NCBI GenBank assembly: GCA_003978105.1
Contig: QOAO01000006.1
Location: 1-63,156 of the forward strand
Origin: Thermovibrio sp.
Lineage (GTDB): Bacteria > Aquificota > Desulfurobacteriia > Desulfurobacteriales > Desulfurobacteriaceae
Length of the DNA: 63,156 nucleotides
Direction of reading: 5' to 3'
Position 1 is the stretch's first letter, and each line of letters begins with the position of its first letter. Position numbers and translations under genes: made by a program. Of this stretch, positions 37,788-47,414 are shown piece by piece. A model generated the notes under the pieces. It did not search any database. It saw only the letters and a program-made list of their open reading frames with translations, and was not told the DNA's origin.

Positions 37788-40700
37788 ATGGGAAGGAAGT
37801 GGAAGAGGAGCAGTCTAAAGGTAACAACAGGACTCATACTATCAACAGTGCTGGCATCCCAGGGGTTTGCTCAGCATCCATCGATTAAGCTTTTAGACCT
37901 TGACGGAAACTCCGTTAAAAGTTCCCTCAATGCAACAGATACCGTGACCCTTGTCTCAAACAACGGAACAGAAGTTACTCTGGAAAGAGGAAACCCTGTA
38001 AGCTTTGAAAAGACGTGTGGACAGTGTCACGAGAACATTATTACAGATATTAGAGCTTCCCACCACGGTGCAGTTGGACTCCATGACATGGGTTGGATGG
38101 ACAACAGGGAAACGTACGGGGACGACACGGGAGCTAAGGATTTTGTTACAAACGTTGTCTTAAAAATGAGGTATTTCCGCTCAAAATCCCACTACGGCGG
38201 CTGGTGACCACCTTCATACCGCCAGTTGGCGGCAAAGAAACCTTTAAACGACCCTGCAGTTCCGGATGGAGCCGTTGATGGAATCAATCCGGCAGACCAG
38301 AATGCCTACAAAGGTTTTAACTTTGATATGGGAACTGTAAACCACAACATAACCTGTAACTCTTGTCATGCAGGCGGCGGTGCAGCCCAGTTTGGAAGGG
38401 AAAACAAGCCCTTAGGTGAAGTGTTAAAGGAAAAGTTGGGAGAGGATAAGTTCAACGAATTAGAGAACAAGGACTGGTTTATAGATATCGACAACGACAC
38501 TGATTACAACATTCCTATTGATGGGGATCTGTTTGCCTATTCTGACTACGAAGTTGGTGGAGGTTACATAGGTAAACCTCACCTCTTCAACTTCAAGCGT
38601 TCTGGTGTAAACGATACAGACTGTTTTATGTGTCATGCCGACGCAACCCAAAAGGATAAAACTGCGAAAACGGAAATAAACAATACAACTCTTTCTCCAA
38701 TAATGCCTGCAAATCCAAGGGTTATGGTCTTTAAAGGAATGACATCTGACAACGAAACAATTGTTATCTCTTTGGGTGTTCCTCCAAAAGTTGGAGAGAC
38801 GATAAACGGGAAAACTGTTGCAAAGGTTGATTCCGCTTACTACAACTCTGTTCCTATAACTGTTCTTAAATCCCTCTACGGATTGTCCGATGATGACATA
38901 TCCAACATCGAATCGAACAATGGAACGTGGTCAAGGTTTTTCATCTATCCAAACAATGCAAATGGGGCAACGAGGGAGGTTGCAAGGGTCACCTACTTTG
39001 AACACCCCAAGAGTACAAAGGATAAGGACGGTGGGGATGTTTACGTTAACGGCGGAGCTGTAACATTTAAGGACGATAATGGAGATACCGTTTACAGGAC
39101 GTTTGCAGGGTTCTTCTTCAAGTACATCTCAACTGCATCCTTAATGGGAGTTGATACAGACCAGGACGGCGTTCCGCTTGCCTACGTTAGGTTTGTTAAG
39201 GAAAATGGAATTTGGAAACCTGAGGTTTACTACGACGTTAAGGAGTTCAACGGCAAGGGAGAGGTTGACCTTCCGATTTTAGAAAACAGAGTTGGTGATA
39301 AGAACACACCAGCTACAGAGGTTTCTCCTAAGGATTACAACTATTCAGTTCCTACGGCTTTAGGAAATGCCGATAATCCCTATCCTCAAATGACAAGTCC
39401 GGCAGAAGGACCTGACAAAAACAGGGCTTGGGGATACGTATGTTCTTACTGTCACATGGCAATTCCCTACGAGGATGGAAAGCTTCCAGATGGAAACTCA
39501 ACATATGCATGGGTAACGAGGAAGGGAACTCTCGGACTTGGAGCCGAAATCGTTAAAAGGGGAGACGTCTTCTCCTACGATTTACACAGAGGTGGAGAGG
39601 AGAAAGGAAACTTACCAGCAGATGCATTTAAGAACGTGGACCTTTCAAACAGTACTCAAGCCCAGCAGGCTTTCCACAGAATGTTAACTGCAAAGTCCGT
39701 TCAATCGATTGACGACATCCCCATAGGTTACGACGTTCACTTTGACAGTGAAAAGGGAGGAATGACCTGTCTCTCGTGTCACGGAGAGGGAACTCTCTCT
39801 CAGGAGGAGAAAGAGTACCATCCTATACACCACGACTTCCTAAAGGGTAACGACTGGGGAGGTCACTGGGACCAGTCCTTAGACTACAATCCTTCACTTA
39901 AAACGTGTTTGGACTGCCACTTTGGAGGTTCAAGACAACTTGCAGCCCAGGTTCATAGCGATGCATTTGGACCGGAAGGAAATGCTGCAATCCACATGGA
40001 AAAGGTTTCCTGTGAAGTCTGCCACATTCCATTTAAAACCCACTGGACCTTTAGGACGTTCTACGACGTCCTTGGATACTCCTACAACTTTGACAACAGA
40101 ATTCTTGGTTATAACCTAAACAACGGTACAACTATAAAGCTTCCTGAAAACATGTTCACTCCGGGATTTGGTCCATTCATGCCTATCGGTGGATACGGAG
40201 CTCCCCAACCCTTCTGTATTGTGAGAACGGACAACGGTAAAGATACCCTTGTTCCAATATATCAGGCTGACTTCGACCCAAGGCAGGCGGCCCTAAGGCT
40301 TGAGAAAAAAGAGTTTGGAATTTGGAACGTTCCGGACATTTCATTCCCATGGGCTTGGGCTCCAGTAATAATCAACAACGGATTTAGACCTGACGTTCCA
40401 GGTGGACAGAAGTTCATGTACAGAATAGCAGACCCTCTCACCCTTGTAACTTGGTACGACAAATCAACCGGAAAAGTTCTGTACACAAGGGAAATGGCAG
40501 CTGCACTTGATGGAACTGAATATTCAGAACATGCAAAGAAAAACGTTCCTGCCTACTTTATCCACGATGGAAAGGTATGCGTTAAAACAATCTTGGGTGA
40601 CTACATCTGTGACGACAACGGCGATTACCTACCCGAAATAGATACAGATGAAGAGTACGAAGCAATGAAGTCTGCCCTTACAGAAGTTCTAAAGAAAGAA

Positions 40701-42290
40701 GGGGTTAAAAATCCTGACCCTGTTTTCTACATCTGGACCGCTCCCTTCAGCATAGACCACGGAGTTCTTCCGAAGGATTATGCCCTCGGTGCAGGAAAAA
40801 CTGTTAACGGGGAAGAACTCAACTGTTCTGTTTGCCACGATGCCAAAAATGGAAGACTTCCTCAGGCAAACATGGCAGACATTGAAGGAAGCTCAACACT
40901 TAAAGAATTAATAGTTAAGGATGACAAAGGAAACGTTAAATTCTTCGGTCTTGGTAGGGAGATTGTTACAGTTCCTGCCAAAATTCCTCCTGAGGCCTAT
41001 AAAGAGGCAGTTAGGGTATTCTTCAATTCCCCTGAGGATAAGAACGGCAATCCTAAGTATGGAACAATGAAGATTAAAGTTGCTGGAACTGAAAAGGACA
41101 TTGATGTCATGTACACAACTGCCGGAGATATCTTAGTTAATGCCCTTACGAACGGAGTTGACATAGACAGGCACCTTGTTCCGATTCCCGTAGAGAGCTC
41201 CGGAATAGATGGAGCTGCATTTGCCCTTCCTGATAAGAAGTCAACCTGGAAGATGAGAATTGAAGGAGTTGAGACAGAAGTTGAAACAGAAGCTCTAGAA
41301 AATGACGAGATGCCAAGAAGGGCAATCATTGTTAGAATGAAGAACGAAATGCCGGAACTCCTTGGCTTTGAGCACCTTGCAGAAGAGATAATGTCTGCCG
41401 GGGAAGGAAACTACATACCGGTATTTACACCAATAATTCCATCAGAGTACATAGAGAAAATGACGTTTAATCTTGCCGACTTAAAAGTTGCTGACCCAGA
41501 AAATCTCTCCATCAACTATGCAAAGATTCATAAAGTAAGAGTATCTGAAGGAAGTAACGTTCACTACGAAGTTGACAAGGAGAACTTTAAGCCAAAGTCA
41601 ATTTCCGTTAAGGAGGCAATCAGCAGGGGATGGGCTTACTACGACCCATCTACTGGAGAATTGGTAGTAAACGTTAAAGCTATGAGTGAGGAAATTCCCG
41701 GAGAGGGAGAGCTTGCATTTTCCGTTATGAGAAAGGTCGGAAGTGAAGTCATTCTCCCAGAAGAAATTCAAACCAATAACGGTCAGGTGGTTGCTAAAGT
41801 TGAAGGAAAAGAGGTTACAGTCAGTGTAGCAGATGCAGCCATAGATGAAGTTCTCAGACCTGTAGACCTTCTGAAATTTGCCCAAGAATTGAGACTTAAA
41901 AAGGTGGTCGTTGGATTTAAGGTTACAGACGAGGACAACAACTTCTCTATTGAGATTGATCCGAACGGTGTTATTGATTCAAACAGGGCTGTTGTTTACA
42001 TCATCGTTAATGGAGAAAAGCAAAAGTGTAAGCCAACTGTTGAAAACAACGGTAAGCTCAAGATTACCTATCCGTGTACAAGGTCTGAAACGAGGGCTAC
42101 CGAACCGATTGAAGTTATAGTTGGTGAGGAGAGCTCCACACCGACAGTCTCCGGCGGAGTCAGCGGAGGAGGCGGCGGAGGAGGATGTTCCATCTCTCCT
42201 TCGACAACCGCTCCAAGCGGACTGTTCAACTTAGGGGTTCTCCTATCAGGACTCTTAGGACTCTTCGGCTTTAGAAGAAAGAAACACTAA
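37788..42290 (+). CDS. Selenocysteine-containing octaheme c-type cytochrome, copy 2 (UGA 38205 read through)
   Basis: Paralogue of the 18.2-kb gene. Read through TGA 38205-38207 it has 1500 residues with Sec140. ATG 37788 (GGAGGAAAG upstream) opens a signal peptide ending near FAQ; the in-frame TTG at 37740 is rejected. Eight CxxCH motifs begin at 77, 190, 279, 552, 661, 707, 742 and 1013, the same order as copy 1. Shared blocks include GW-U-PPSYRQLAAK, CxVCHIPFKTxWTFR and SIDHGVLPxDYALGA. After the last haem, about 450 residues lead to a Gly-rich stretch, Cys1467 (GGCSISPS), a hydrophobic segment and FRRKKH. Likely exported and surface-anchored with a redox role. The extra length lies in the C-terminal half. 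Confidence 0.85.
38205..38237 (+). promoter_or_regulatory. Predicted SECIS element and Sec codon of cytochrome 2
   Basis: TGA 38205-38207, then CCGCC (38219-38223), loop AGTT, GGCGG (38228-38232), with outer CTT (38212-38214) pairing AAG (38235-38237). From the Trp codon before the UGA through 38237 it differs from copy 1 at only one position, a synonymous Ser codon (TCA here, TCG there), whereas the flanks differ widely. Confidence 0.78.
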
Positions 42291-42309
42291 TTCAAGTTAC
42301 GTTAATTCA

Positions 42310-42345
42310 AATCCCCGGTTCTTCCTGTGGGCCGGGGATTTTTTA
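42310..42345 (+). terminator. Intrinsic terminator after cytochrome 2
   Basis: AATCCCCGG (42310-42318) pairs with CCGGGGATT (42332-42340) around a 13-nt loop and runs into TTTTTT. Strong rho-independent terminator separating the cytochrome from the next gene. Confidence 0.88.
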
Positions 42346-42374
42346 TACTTTATTCACAATTTTTGGAGGAGTTA

Positions 42375-43655
42375 ATGAGAAAAGCTTTACTACTTTGTTT
42401 AATACTTCTTGCTTCATGCGGTTTAGGTTCGGAGAGTAAAAAGCAGACCTCTAACATTGAAACAAGAAAAACTGCTGTCTGCTCCCAGGATACAGTGCTT
42501 GCGGAAGGGAAAGGGTTAAAGGTAACCTTATCGGACTACAGATATACTCAAGGTTTACTTAACAGTAAATCAAAGGCCTTCTTTTCCTCCCACCCTGAAG
42601 AACTTTTGAAGAGAATGGTGAACAGAAGATTAGTCCTTAAGTACGTAGAGGACTCAGGACTTTCTAAGAAGTATGGTTTGGACAGTGAGATAGAGGAATT
42701 TAAGAAAGACTACCTCTCAAGGCTTTACGTGTCCGAGGAAGCCAAAAAGAGACTTAAACCTGTAACCGATAAGGAGATTGTAAAACGGTTCAAAGAGCTC
42801 TTTCCCAAAAAGGACCCCTCAAAAATGAGTAAAGGTGATAGGGAATTTATAGAGAATGAGCTTAAAGTTAAACACTACGACGAGGCCGTTAAATCGGTAT
42901 ACAGAGAGGTTGAAAAAAGACTGAATGTAAGTGAGAAAAATGGAAAATTAACTGTAAGCTGTTGTTCAATTGAAGTTTCCCAGAATCTCAAAAAAGGAGA
43001 AGATAAAAATAGACTTGTAAATCAACTAAAGGAAAAGTTTTTCAGGGAGTACTTCTACAGAAAAGCTTTGGAAAAAGGCTTTGACAGGGACCCAAACTTT
43101 CAAAGGATGTTAACTGAGTACTTTGCAAACAGGGCTATTGAAATCTTTAGGAAAGAGCTTGAGAGGGAAATTCATCTAAGCCCTGAAGAATTAAAGGACT
43201 TTTACGAGAAGAACAAAGAAAAGTTCAAGATGCCAGACAGGGCTCAAGCAGTTGTTCTCCTCTTTGAAAGTAAGAAAAAAGCACTTGAGGCGAAAAAGTT
43301 CCTTGAGTCCGGAAAGAGCTGGGAGGAGGTTTCAAAGAGGTTTGGAAAGTTCAACACTAAACCTAAGTTCTACTTTAAGGATGCAAAGGACCCTGTGGGT
43401 TCCCTTATTTTTGCAGAAGGAAGGCCTGAAAGAGGGAAGGTTACGGTTGCCCAGTTTGGAGATAAGACCTTTGCCGTTATCTACGTTATTAAGTCTGTTA
43501 ATGGAGGAATCCTTCCCTATGATAAGGTTAAAAACTACGTGAAGTTGGTTTTAAAGAGGGAAAAGCTGAGAAAATTGGAAGAGGAGAAGTTGAGGGAGCT
43601 CTGGAAAAAGTACGATGTAAAGTTAGAGAATCTTAACTGTATAGGGAACTCTTAG
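42375..43655 (+). CDS. Foldase/peptidyl-prolyl isomerase-like lipoprotein
   Basis: MRKALLLCLILLASCG is a lipoprotein signal with lipobox LLASC. The rest is helical and charged like SurA/PrsA chaperones, with a parvulin-like segment (FKMPDRAQAVVLLFESKKKALEAKKFL ... VGSLIFAEG) near the C-terminus; parts of the rotamase domain are shortened. ATG 42375 has GGAGGA upstream and is preferred to the ORF start at 42327, which falls in the terminator. The 426-residue protein probably helps fold exported proteins. It lies just downstream of cytochrome 2 but is separated from it by a terminator. Confidence 0.65.
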   Translation: MRKALLLCLILLASCGLGSESKKQTSNIETRKTAVCSQDTVLAEGKGLKVTLSDYRYTQGLLNSKSKAFFSSHPEELLKRMVNRRLVLKYVEDSGLSKKYGLDSEIEEFKKDYLSRLYVSEEAKKRLKPVTDKEIVKRFKELFPKKDPSKMSKGDREFIENELKVKHYDEAVKSVYREVEKRLNVSEKNGKLTVSCCSIEVSQNLKKGEDKNRLVNQLKEKFFREYFYRKALEKGFDRDPNFQRMLTEYFANRAIEIFRKELEREIHLSPEELKDFYEKNKEKFKMPDRAQAVVLLFESKKKALEAKKFLESGKSWEEVSKRFGKFNTKPKFYFKDAKDPVGSLIFAEGRPERGKVTVAQFGDKTFAVIYVIKSVNGGILPYDKVKNYVKLVLKREKLRKLEEEKLRELWKKYDVKLENLNCIGNS

Positions 43656-44623
43656 GAGAGGAGCTCCTTTTTTGTCCTCTCCCAGGTCGTTTGTGGAGGG
43701 GGGAACTTCTCTTTAAAGAAGTGTTCGTACCTCCTTACAACCTTTTCCCAGTTTGGAAGGCTCGTTTGTGCTCCCTCTGCCTCAATTGTAAATGAGGCAA
43801 CAACAGAGGCAATCCTTCCTGCCGTTTTAATGTCGTAACCCTTTAAAAGAGAGGATAGAAATCCTGCCCTGTGGGAATCTCCAGCTCCAGTTGGGTCAAC
43901 GACCCTTGACGGTTTCACAGCTGGAATCTTGAAGAGTTCCCCTCTAAACAGGATTATTGAACCTTGAGCCCCAAGGGAAACGCACACAAGCGTAGGACCA
44001 CTTATCTGACGAATACTTCTAATTTTCAAAATTTCCTTTAATCTCTTTGCCTCATGGTTGTTCATAAAGAGCATGTGGACAAAAGGCAAAATCCTTACAA
44101 CTCTGTAAGGATAATTAAAAGTCTCCTGACCTGGGTCAAAGCTAACAACATTTTTTAGTTTCCTCTTTAACAATCTGTAGTAGAACTCAAAGTGTCCTGT
44201 TGAAAAGTGGCAGATTTCACTCTCGGAAGAGAGTTTGTACGCTTTTTCAATATTTTCAAACAAAATTTTCCTCGTTTCTCTCTTATTTTCGTAGTAGTAT
44301 AGAACCTGGTCATCGCTGTTTTCCTTACTTACAATAAAGCTTCTCGGCATTAAACACCTTGAGGGAATAATTCCGCTCGTATCCACTCCCTCATTTTTTA
44401 AGTGTCTTTTATAGTTTGTCTTCTCAAAATCCCTTCCGGAGACTGCAAAGAGGGAACTCTTAACACCTAACCTTGCTGCAGCAACGGCAACGTTTGCTCC
44501 TGCTCCTCCGTACGTGTACCTGTACTTTTCAGCTAAAACAGTTTCATTGATAGAGGGAAATCTCTTTACGACCAATACATTATCTATCACGATACTACCA
44601 AAGGAAAGTAACTCCCTTTTCAA
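43652..44623 (-). CDS. PfkB-family carbohydrate/nucleoside kinase
   Basis: Ribokinase-like fold. The N-terminal substrate region (GGAGANVAVAAARLG) and C-terminal DPTGAGDSHRAGF with the catalytic Asp and anion hole are clear. The 323 residues fit ribokinase/adenosine kinase relatives. Its sugar or nucleoside substrate cannot be told. It ends the rimP-nusA operon, overlapping the upstream gene by 4 nt, and meets the foldase-like gene tail to tail. Confidence 0.8.
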   Translation of the reverse strand: MKRELLSFGSIVIDNVLVVKRFPSINETVLAEKYRYTYGGAGANVAVAAARLGVKSSLFAVSGRDFEKTNYKRHLKNEGVDTSGIIPSRCLMPRSFIVSKENSDDQVLYYYENKRETRKILFENIEKAYKLSSESEICHFSTGHFEFYYRLLKRKLKNVVSFDPGQETFNYPYRVVRILPFVHMLFMNNHEAKRLKEILKIRSIRQISGPTLVCVSLGAQGSIILFRGELFKIPAVKPSRVVDPTGAGDSHRAGFLSSLLKGYDIKTAGRIASVVASFTIEAEGAQTSLPNWEKVVRRYEHFFKEKFPPPQTTWERTKKELLS

Positions 44624-45153
44624 TCCTCCCTCCTCAAGCTTTTAAGTTTTCTTCCAACCTCATAAAGCTTCCTTCCAAGCCCAACCTTCTCCACAAACAG
44701 AGCTCCAATCCTCGTTTCTTTTCTTATAGCTCCACCCAACTCCTCAGAGGAGAAAACATCCTCCAAGGGGAAAAATCCTTTTTTCTTTAGGTTTTCTTTT
44801 GTTTTAGGACTTAAATCTGAAGAAAGGATTAGAATCCCTTCTCTGCTGTCCTTGAGCTTTTTTATGTTGTCCTGACCTATTACGGTTACTCCCGTTTTGT
44901 GGCAGAGGGAGAGAAGATGTAAAAAGTAGTTTTTTAGTGTGTTGAATGTTTCACTGTAAACATTTTCTGGATTTAACCTTCCCTTAAACTGCTTTTTAAC
45001 AAACCTCTTTATACAATCGTAACTGGGGCAAACATTAAATCCCCTACCGGGCAACTTCCTTGCAACGTCCGGTAGGGGCTTACCTTTATGAATTACAAAC
45101 CTTATAAACTCCTCATTCTCTCCCTTTTTCCTGCAACCTGAACAGGTCCTCAA
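44620..45153 (-). CDS. YlxR (DUF448) protein fused to an L7Ae-like domain
   Basis: The N-terminal half has the YlxR motif RTCSGCRKKG, PGRGFNVCPSYDCI and KRFVKKQFKG. The C-terminal half (FLHLLSLCHKTGVTVIGQDNIKKL) resembles the L7Ae/YlxQ RNA-binding fold. In many bacteria these are separate genes next to nusA; here they are one 177-residue chain. It overlaps nusA and pfkB by 4 nt each. A role in RNA binding, transcription or ribosome maturation is inferred from context. Confidence 0.8.
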   Translation of the reverse strand: MRTCSGCRKKGENEEFIRFVIHKGKPLPDVARKLPGRGFNVCPSYDCIKRFVKKQFKGRLNPENVYSETFNTLKNYFLHLLSLCHKTGVTVIGQDNIKKLKDSREGILILSSDLSPKTKENLKKKGFFPLEDVFSSEELGGAIRKETRIGALFVEKVGLGRKLYEVGRKLKSLRRED

Positions 45154-46289
45154 CCCTCGTCTCCAATCTCTTCTTCCAACTCTTCAAGCTTTTTAAAGTC
45201 ACTTTCCTTAATTATGTCTATTCCCACAACGTGACCTGCCTGAGCGGCCAATTTTGAAACAAGCCTTGCATTAACTCCTCTCTTTCCAATAGCCAGCGAG
45301 AGCTGGTCGTCTGGAACAACAACCTCTACGCGGAGCTCCCCGTTTTCATCCTCGTAAGCCTCAGACTGTATAACCTGAGCCGGGGAGAGAGCCCTTGCAA
45401 CAAGCTCTGCGATATCATCAGACCACCTGATAATCTCTATCTTTTCCCCTGAGAGCTCCTTGGATATGGGAAGAATCCTATTCCCCTTAACTCCAATACA
45501 TGCTCCAACGGGGTCTATGTAATCAACTTTTGAATCAACAGCAACCTTAGCTCTGACTCCCGGTTCCCTTGCAACTGCCTTTATCTCAACCAAACCTTCC
45601 GCAACTTCAGGTATTTCAATTTCCATTAATCTCTTCAAAAACTTTGGATGAGTCCTTGAAAGAATTACGTAAGGGGGTGGATAATCATCCACTCTGCTTG
45701 TTTTTTTCCTGTTGTAGTGCTTGTAGTCAAAGACAACGTCATAAATGAGAGCTCTAACTCTATCACCAATTTTAAATCTCTCCTTGGTTATCTGCTCCTC
45801 TTTAGGGAGAATTCCAACAACCCTTCCTAAATCAACTATAATATCGCCATTCCTCTTTATTTCCTTGACAGTTCCAGAAATAATGTCACCTATCTTTTTC
45901 TTAAAGTAGTCGTAGAGAGCTTTCCTTTCAGCTTCTGTAATCTTGTCGTGGATTACCTGAGCCGCTGCCTTTGCAGCAATCCTTCCCAACTCTTCAGTCC
46001 TTATCTCAACCAAAACCTCATCACCGGGCTCAATACTCTCTCCGAACTGCTTTCTTGCCTCCTCCAAAGAGATTTCGTGGTCTGGGTCCTTTACTTTCTC
46101 AACAACGACTTTCTTCTGGTATATACCAAACTCCTTGCCATCCTCACCTATCTTAACTACAAGGTTCCCCCTGTAACCAGCCTTTTTTGCGGCATTAATA
46201 ATTCCAACCTTTACCGCTTCTAAAACGTCCTCCTTAGAGATTCCCTTTTCCCTACAGAGGAGCTCTACTGTTTTGCTCAAACTTTCCAT
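45150..46289 (-). CDS. nusA: Transcription termination/antitermination factor NusA
   Basis: Binds RNA polymerase and nascent RNA. The N-terminal polymerase-binding domain (LCREKGISKEDVLEAVKVGI) is followed by S1 (GDIISGTVKEIKRNGDIIVDLG) and two KH domains (DPVGACIGVKGNRI, LAIGKRGVNARL). The 379 residues fit NusA without the C-terminal AR repeats. It is the second gene of rimP-nusA-ylxR/L7Ae-pfkB; infB, often next, is absent. Confidence 0.96.
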   Translation of the reverse strand: MESLSKTVELLCREKGISKEDVLEAVKVGIINAAKKAGYRGNLVVKIGEDGKEFGIYQKKVVVEKVKDPDHEISLEEARKQFGESIEPGDEVLVEIRTEELGRIAAKAAAQVIHDKITEAERKALYDYFKKKIGDIISGTVKEIKRNGDIIVDLGRVVGILPKEEQITKERFKIGDRVRALIYDVVFDYKHYNRKKTSRVDDYPPPYVILSRTHPKFLKRLMEIEIPEVAEGLVEIKAVAREPGVRAKVAVDSKVDYIDPVGACIGVKGNRILPISKELSGEKIEIIRWSDDIAELVARALSPAQVIQSEAYEDENGELRVEVVVPDDQLSLAIGKRGVNARLVSKLAAQAGHVVGIDIIKESDFKKLEELEEEIGDEG

Positions 46290-46305
46290 TTACATTCCTC
46301 CGTAT

Positions 46306-46800
46306 TTACTTGTTAAAGAGTGAATCAATATCAATCCTTGCACTCTTAATATTTTCGTACGGTATCTCTACCTCGGAATTTCTTGAAACGTCGTGAATAG
46401 TTACTCCTCTTTCAGATGCTGAAACAATCTCGCCTTTAAAATTCCTCTGATTATCCATAGGTTCTTGGGTCTTTATCTTTACAACAGTTCCTTTATGTCT
46501 TTCAAAGTCCCTCTGGGTTTTTAAGGGTCTATCCAGTCCAGGAGATGAAACTTCCAAGTTGTAGGAGTGGTGAATGATATCCTCAACGTCTAAAATAGTT
46601 CCTATTCTCTCACTTATCCACTGACAGTCAGAGATTGTTATTCCACCTCCCGGTCTGTCTGCATATATCCTTAAAACCCAACCTATAGGTTCCCTTATAA
46701 ACTCAACGTCAACCAGTTCAAAACCACCTTCCTCTAAAATGGGTAAAATTAAATCTTTTACCTTCTCAACAACTTCCTGGGCTTTTTCTTCCATGCTCAA
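46306..46800 (-). CDS. rimP: Ribosome maturation factor RimP
   Basis: 30S assembly factor. VDVEFIREPIGWVLRIYADRPGGGITISDC, YNLEVSSPGLDRPLK and the C-terminal SH3-like region (FKGEIVSASERGVTIHDV) match the family. The 164 residues are normal. It is the first gene of the nusA operon. A strong minus-strand terminator lies just upstream, so a separate or attenuated transcript precedes it. Confidence 0.93.
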   Translation of the reverse strand: MSMEEKAQEVVEKVKDLILPILEEGGFELVDVEFIREPIGWVLRIYADRPGGGITISDCQWISERIGTILDVEDIIHHSYNLEVSSPGLDRPLKTQRDFERHKGTVVKIKTQEPMDNQRNFKGEIVSASERGVTIHDVSRNSEVEIPYENIKSARIDIDSLFNK

Positions 46801-46813
46801 CCTCTGATTGGCT

Positions 46814-46847
46814 TTAAATAAAAAGGAGCGGTTCCGAAGAACCGCTC
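46814..46847 (-). terminator. Strong minus-strand terminator upstream of rimP
   Basis: On the minus strand GAGCGGTTC-TTCG-GAACCGCTC, a 9-bp stem with a UUCG tetraloop, is followed by CTTTTTATTT. No protein gene on the minus strand precedes it, so it must end a noncoding or leader transcript. Confidence 0.85.
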
Positions 46848-46985
46848 TACAGAAAGTATAAGTGCGATGAACACAGACAGCTTCTAACCGCCGAGATTAA
46901 ATTTAGTGCACCCCACAACCCGAGGCAAATGGATATGTAAGAAATCTTGCCTTTAAAGCTCTGATGCTATAAACTACACCAACAC
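46826..46985 (-). ncRNA. Candidate small RNA or attenuated leader between rpsT and rimP
   Basis: The 213-nt gap between the divergent rpsT and rimP genes ends, on the minus strand, in a perfect terminator 14-47 nt before the rimP start. No ORF leads into it. The sequence in between contains pairable segments (for example AGGCAA with TTGCCT, and CAGAG near the 5' side with TTCTG near the 3' side), which would allow a roughly 150-nt folded RNA. The length and end-to-end pairing recall 6S RNA, but I cannot confirm the family. The 5' end is approximate. Alternative: a transcription-attenuation leader of the rimP-nusA operon. Confidence 0.4.
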
Positions 46986-47013
46986 AAATTAACCTCAGAA
47001 TTGGAGGAATGGA

Positions 47014-47301
47014 ATGCCAAATACAAAGTCTGCCAAGAAAAGGCTTCGTCAGAACATAAAGAGAAGAGAGAGGAACAGATACTACGTTAGAAGGATGAAA
47101 ACAGAAGCTAAAAAGGTTCTTCAGGCTGTTGAGGAGAAAAATTTAGAGCTTGCAAAGGAGCAGTTAAGAACTGCAATGAAGTGGATTGAAAGGGCAGCTG
47201 CAAGGGGTGCAATTCACAAAAATGAAGCTGCAAGAAGACAGTCAAGAATATCTAAAGCAGTCGCACAGCTTGAAAAGGAACTTGCAAGAGAAAATCAGTA
47301 A
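47014..47301 (+). CDS. rpsT: 30S ribosomal protein S20
   Basis: Primary 16S rRNA-binding small-subunit protein. MPNTKSAKKRLRQNIKRRERNRYYVRR is the family N-terminus, and the all-helical basic protein has 95 residues with AIHKNEAARRQSRI near the end. TTGGAGGAATGGA precedes the ATG. Followed 23 nt later by tRNA-Val. Confidence 0.96.
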   Translation: MPNTKSAKKRLRQNIKRRERNRYYVRRMKTEAKKVLQAVEEKNLELAKEQLRTAMKWIERAAARGAIHKNEAARRQSRISKAVAQLEKELARENQ

Positions 47302-47324
47302 TCATATATTATTGAATGCTCAGT

Positions 47325-47399
47325 AGGGCCGTAGCTCAGTGGGAGAGCGCCACCTTGACGCGGTGGAGGTCAGGGGTTCGAAACCCCTCGGCCCTACCA
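47325..47399 (+). tRNA. tRNA-Val(GAC)
   Basis: Acceptor AGGGCCG/CGGCCCT, D-arm GCTC/GAGC, anticodon stem CCACC/GGTGG with loop TTGACGC (anticodon GAC), T-arm AGGGG-TTCGAAA-CCCCT, discriminator A and encoded CCA. It lies between rpsT and thiE. Confidence 0.97.
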
Positions 47400-47414
47400 T
47401 TAATGGAAAGAAGA

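Noticed and set aside
38205..38237. Frame-disrupting mutation making a pseudogene
   Set aside because: The same codon is interrupted in two diverged genes with both halves intact and the local nucleotides conserved.
47316..47414. Extended thiE N-terminus
   Set aside because: It would be translated from tRNA-Val sequence; family homology begins after the tRNA.
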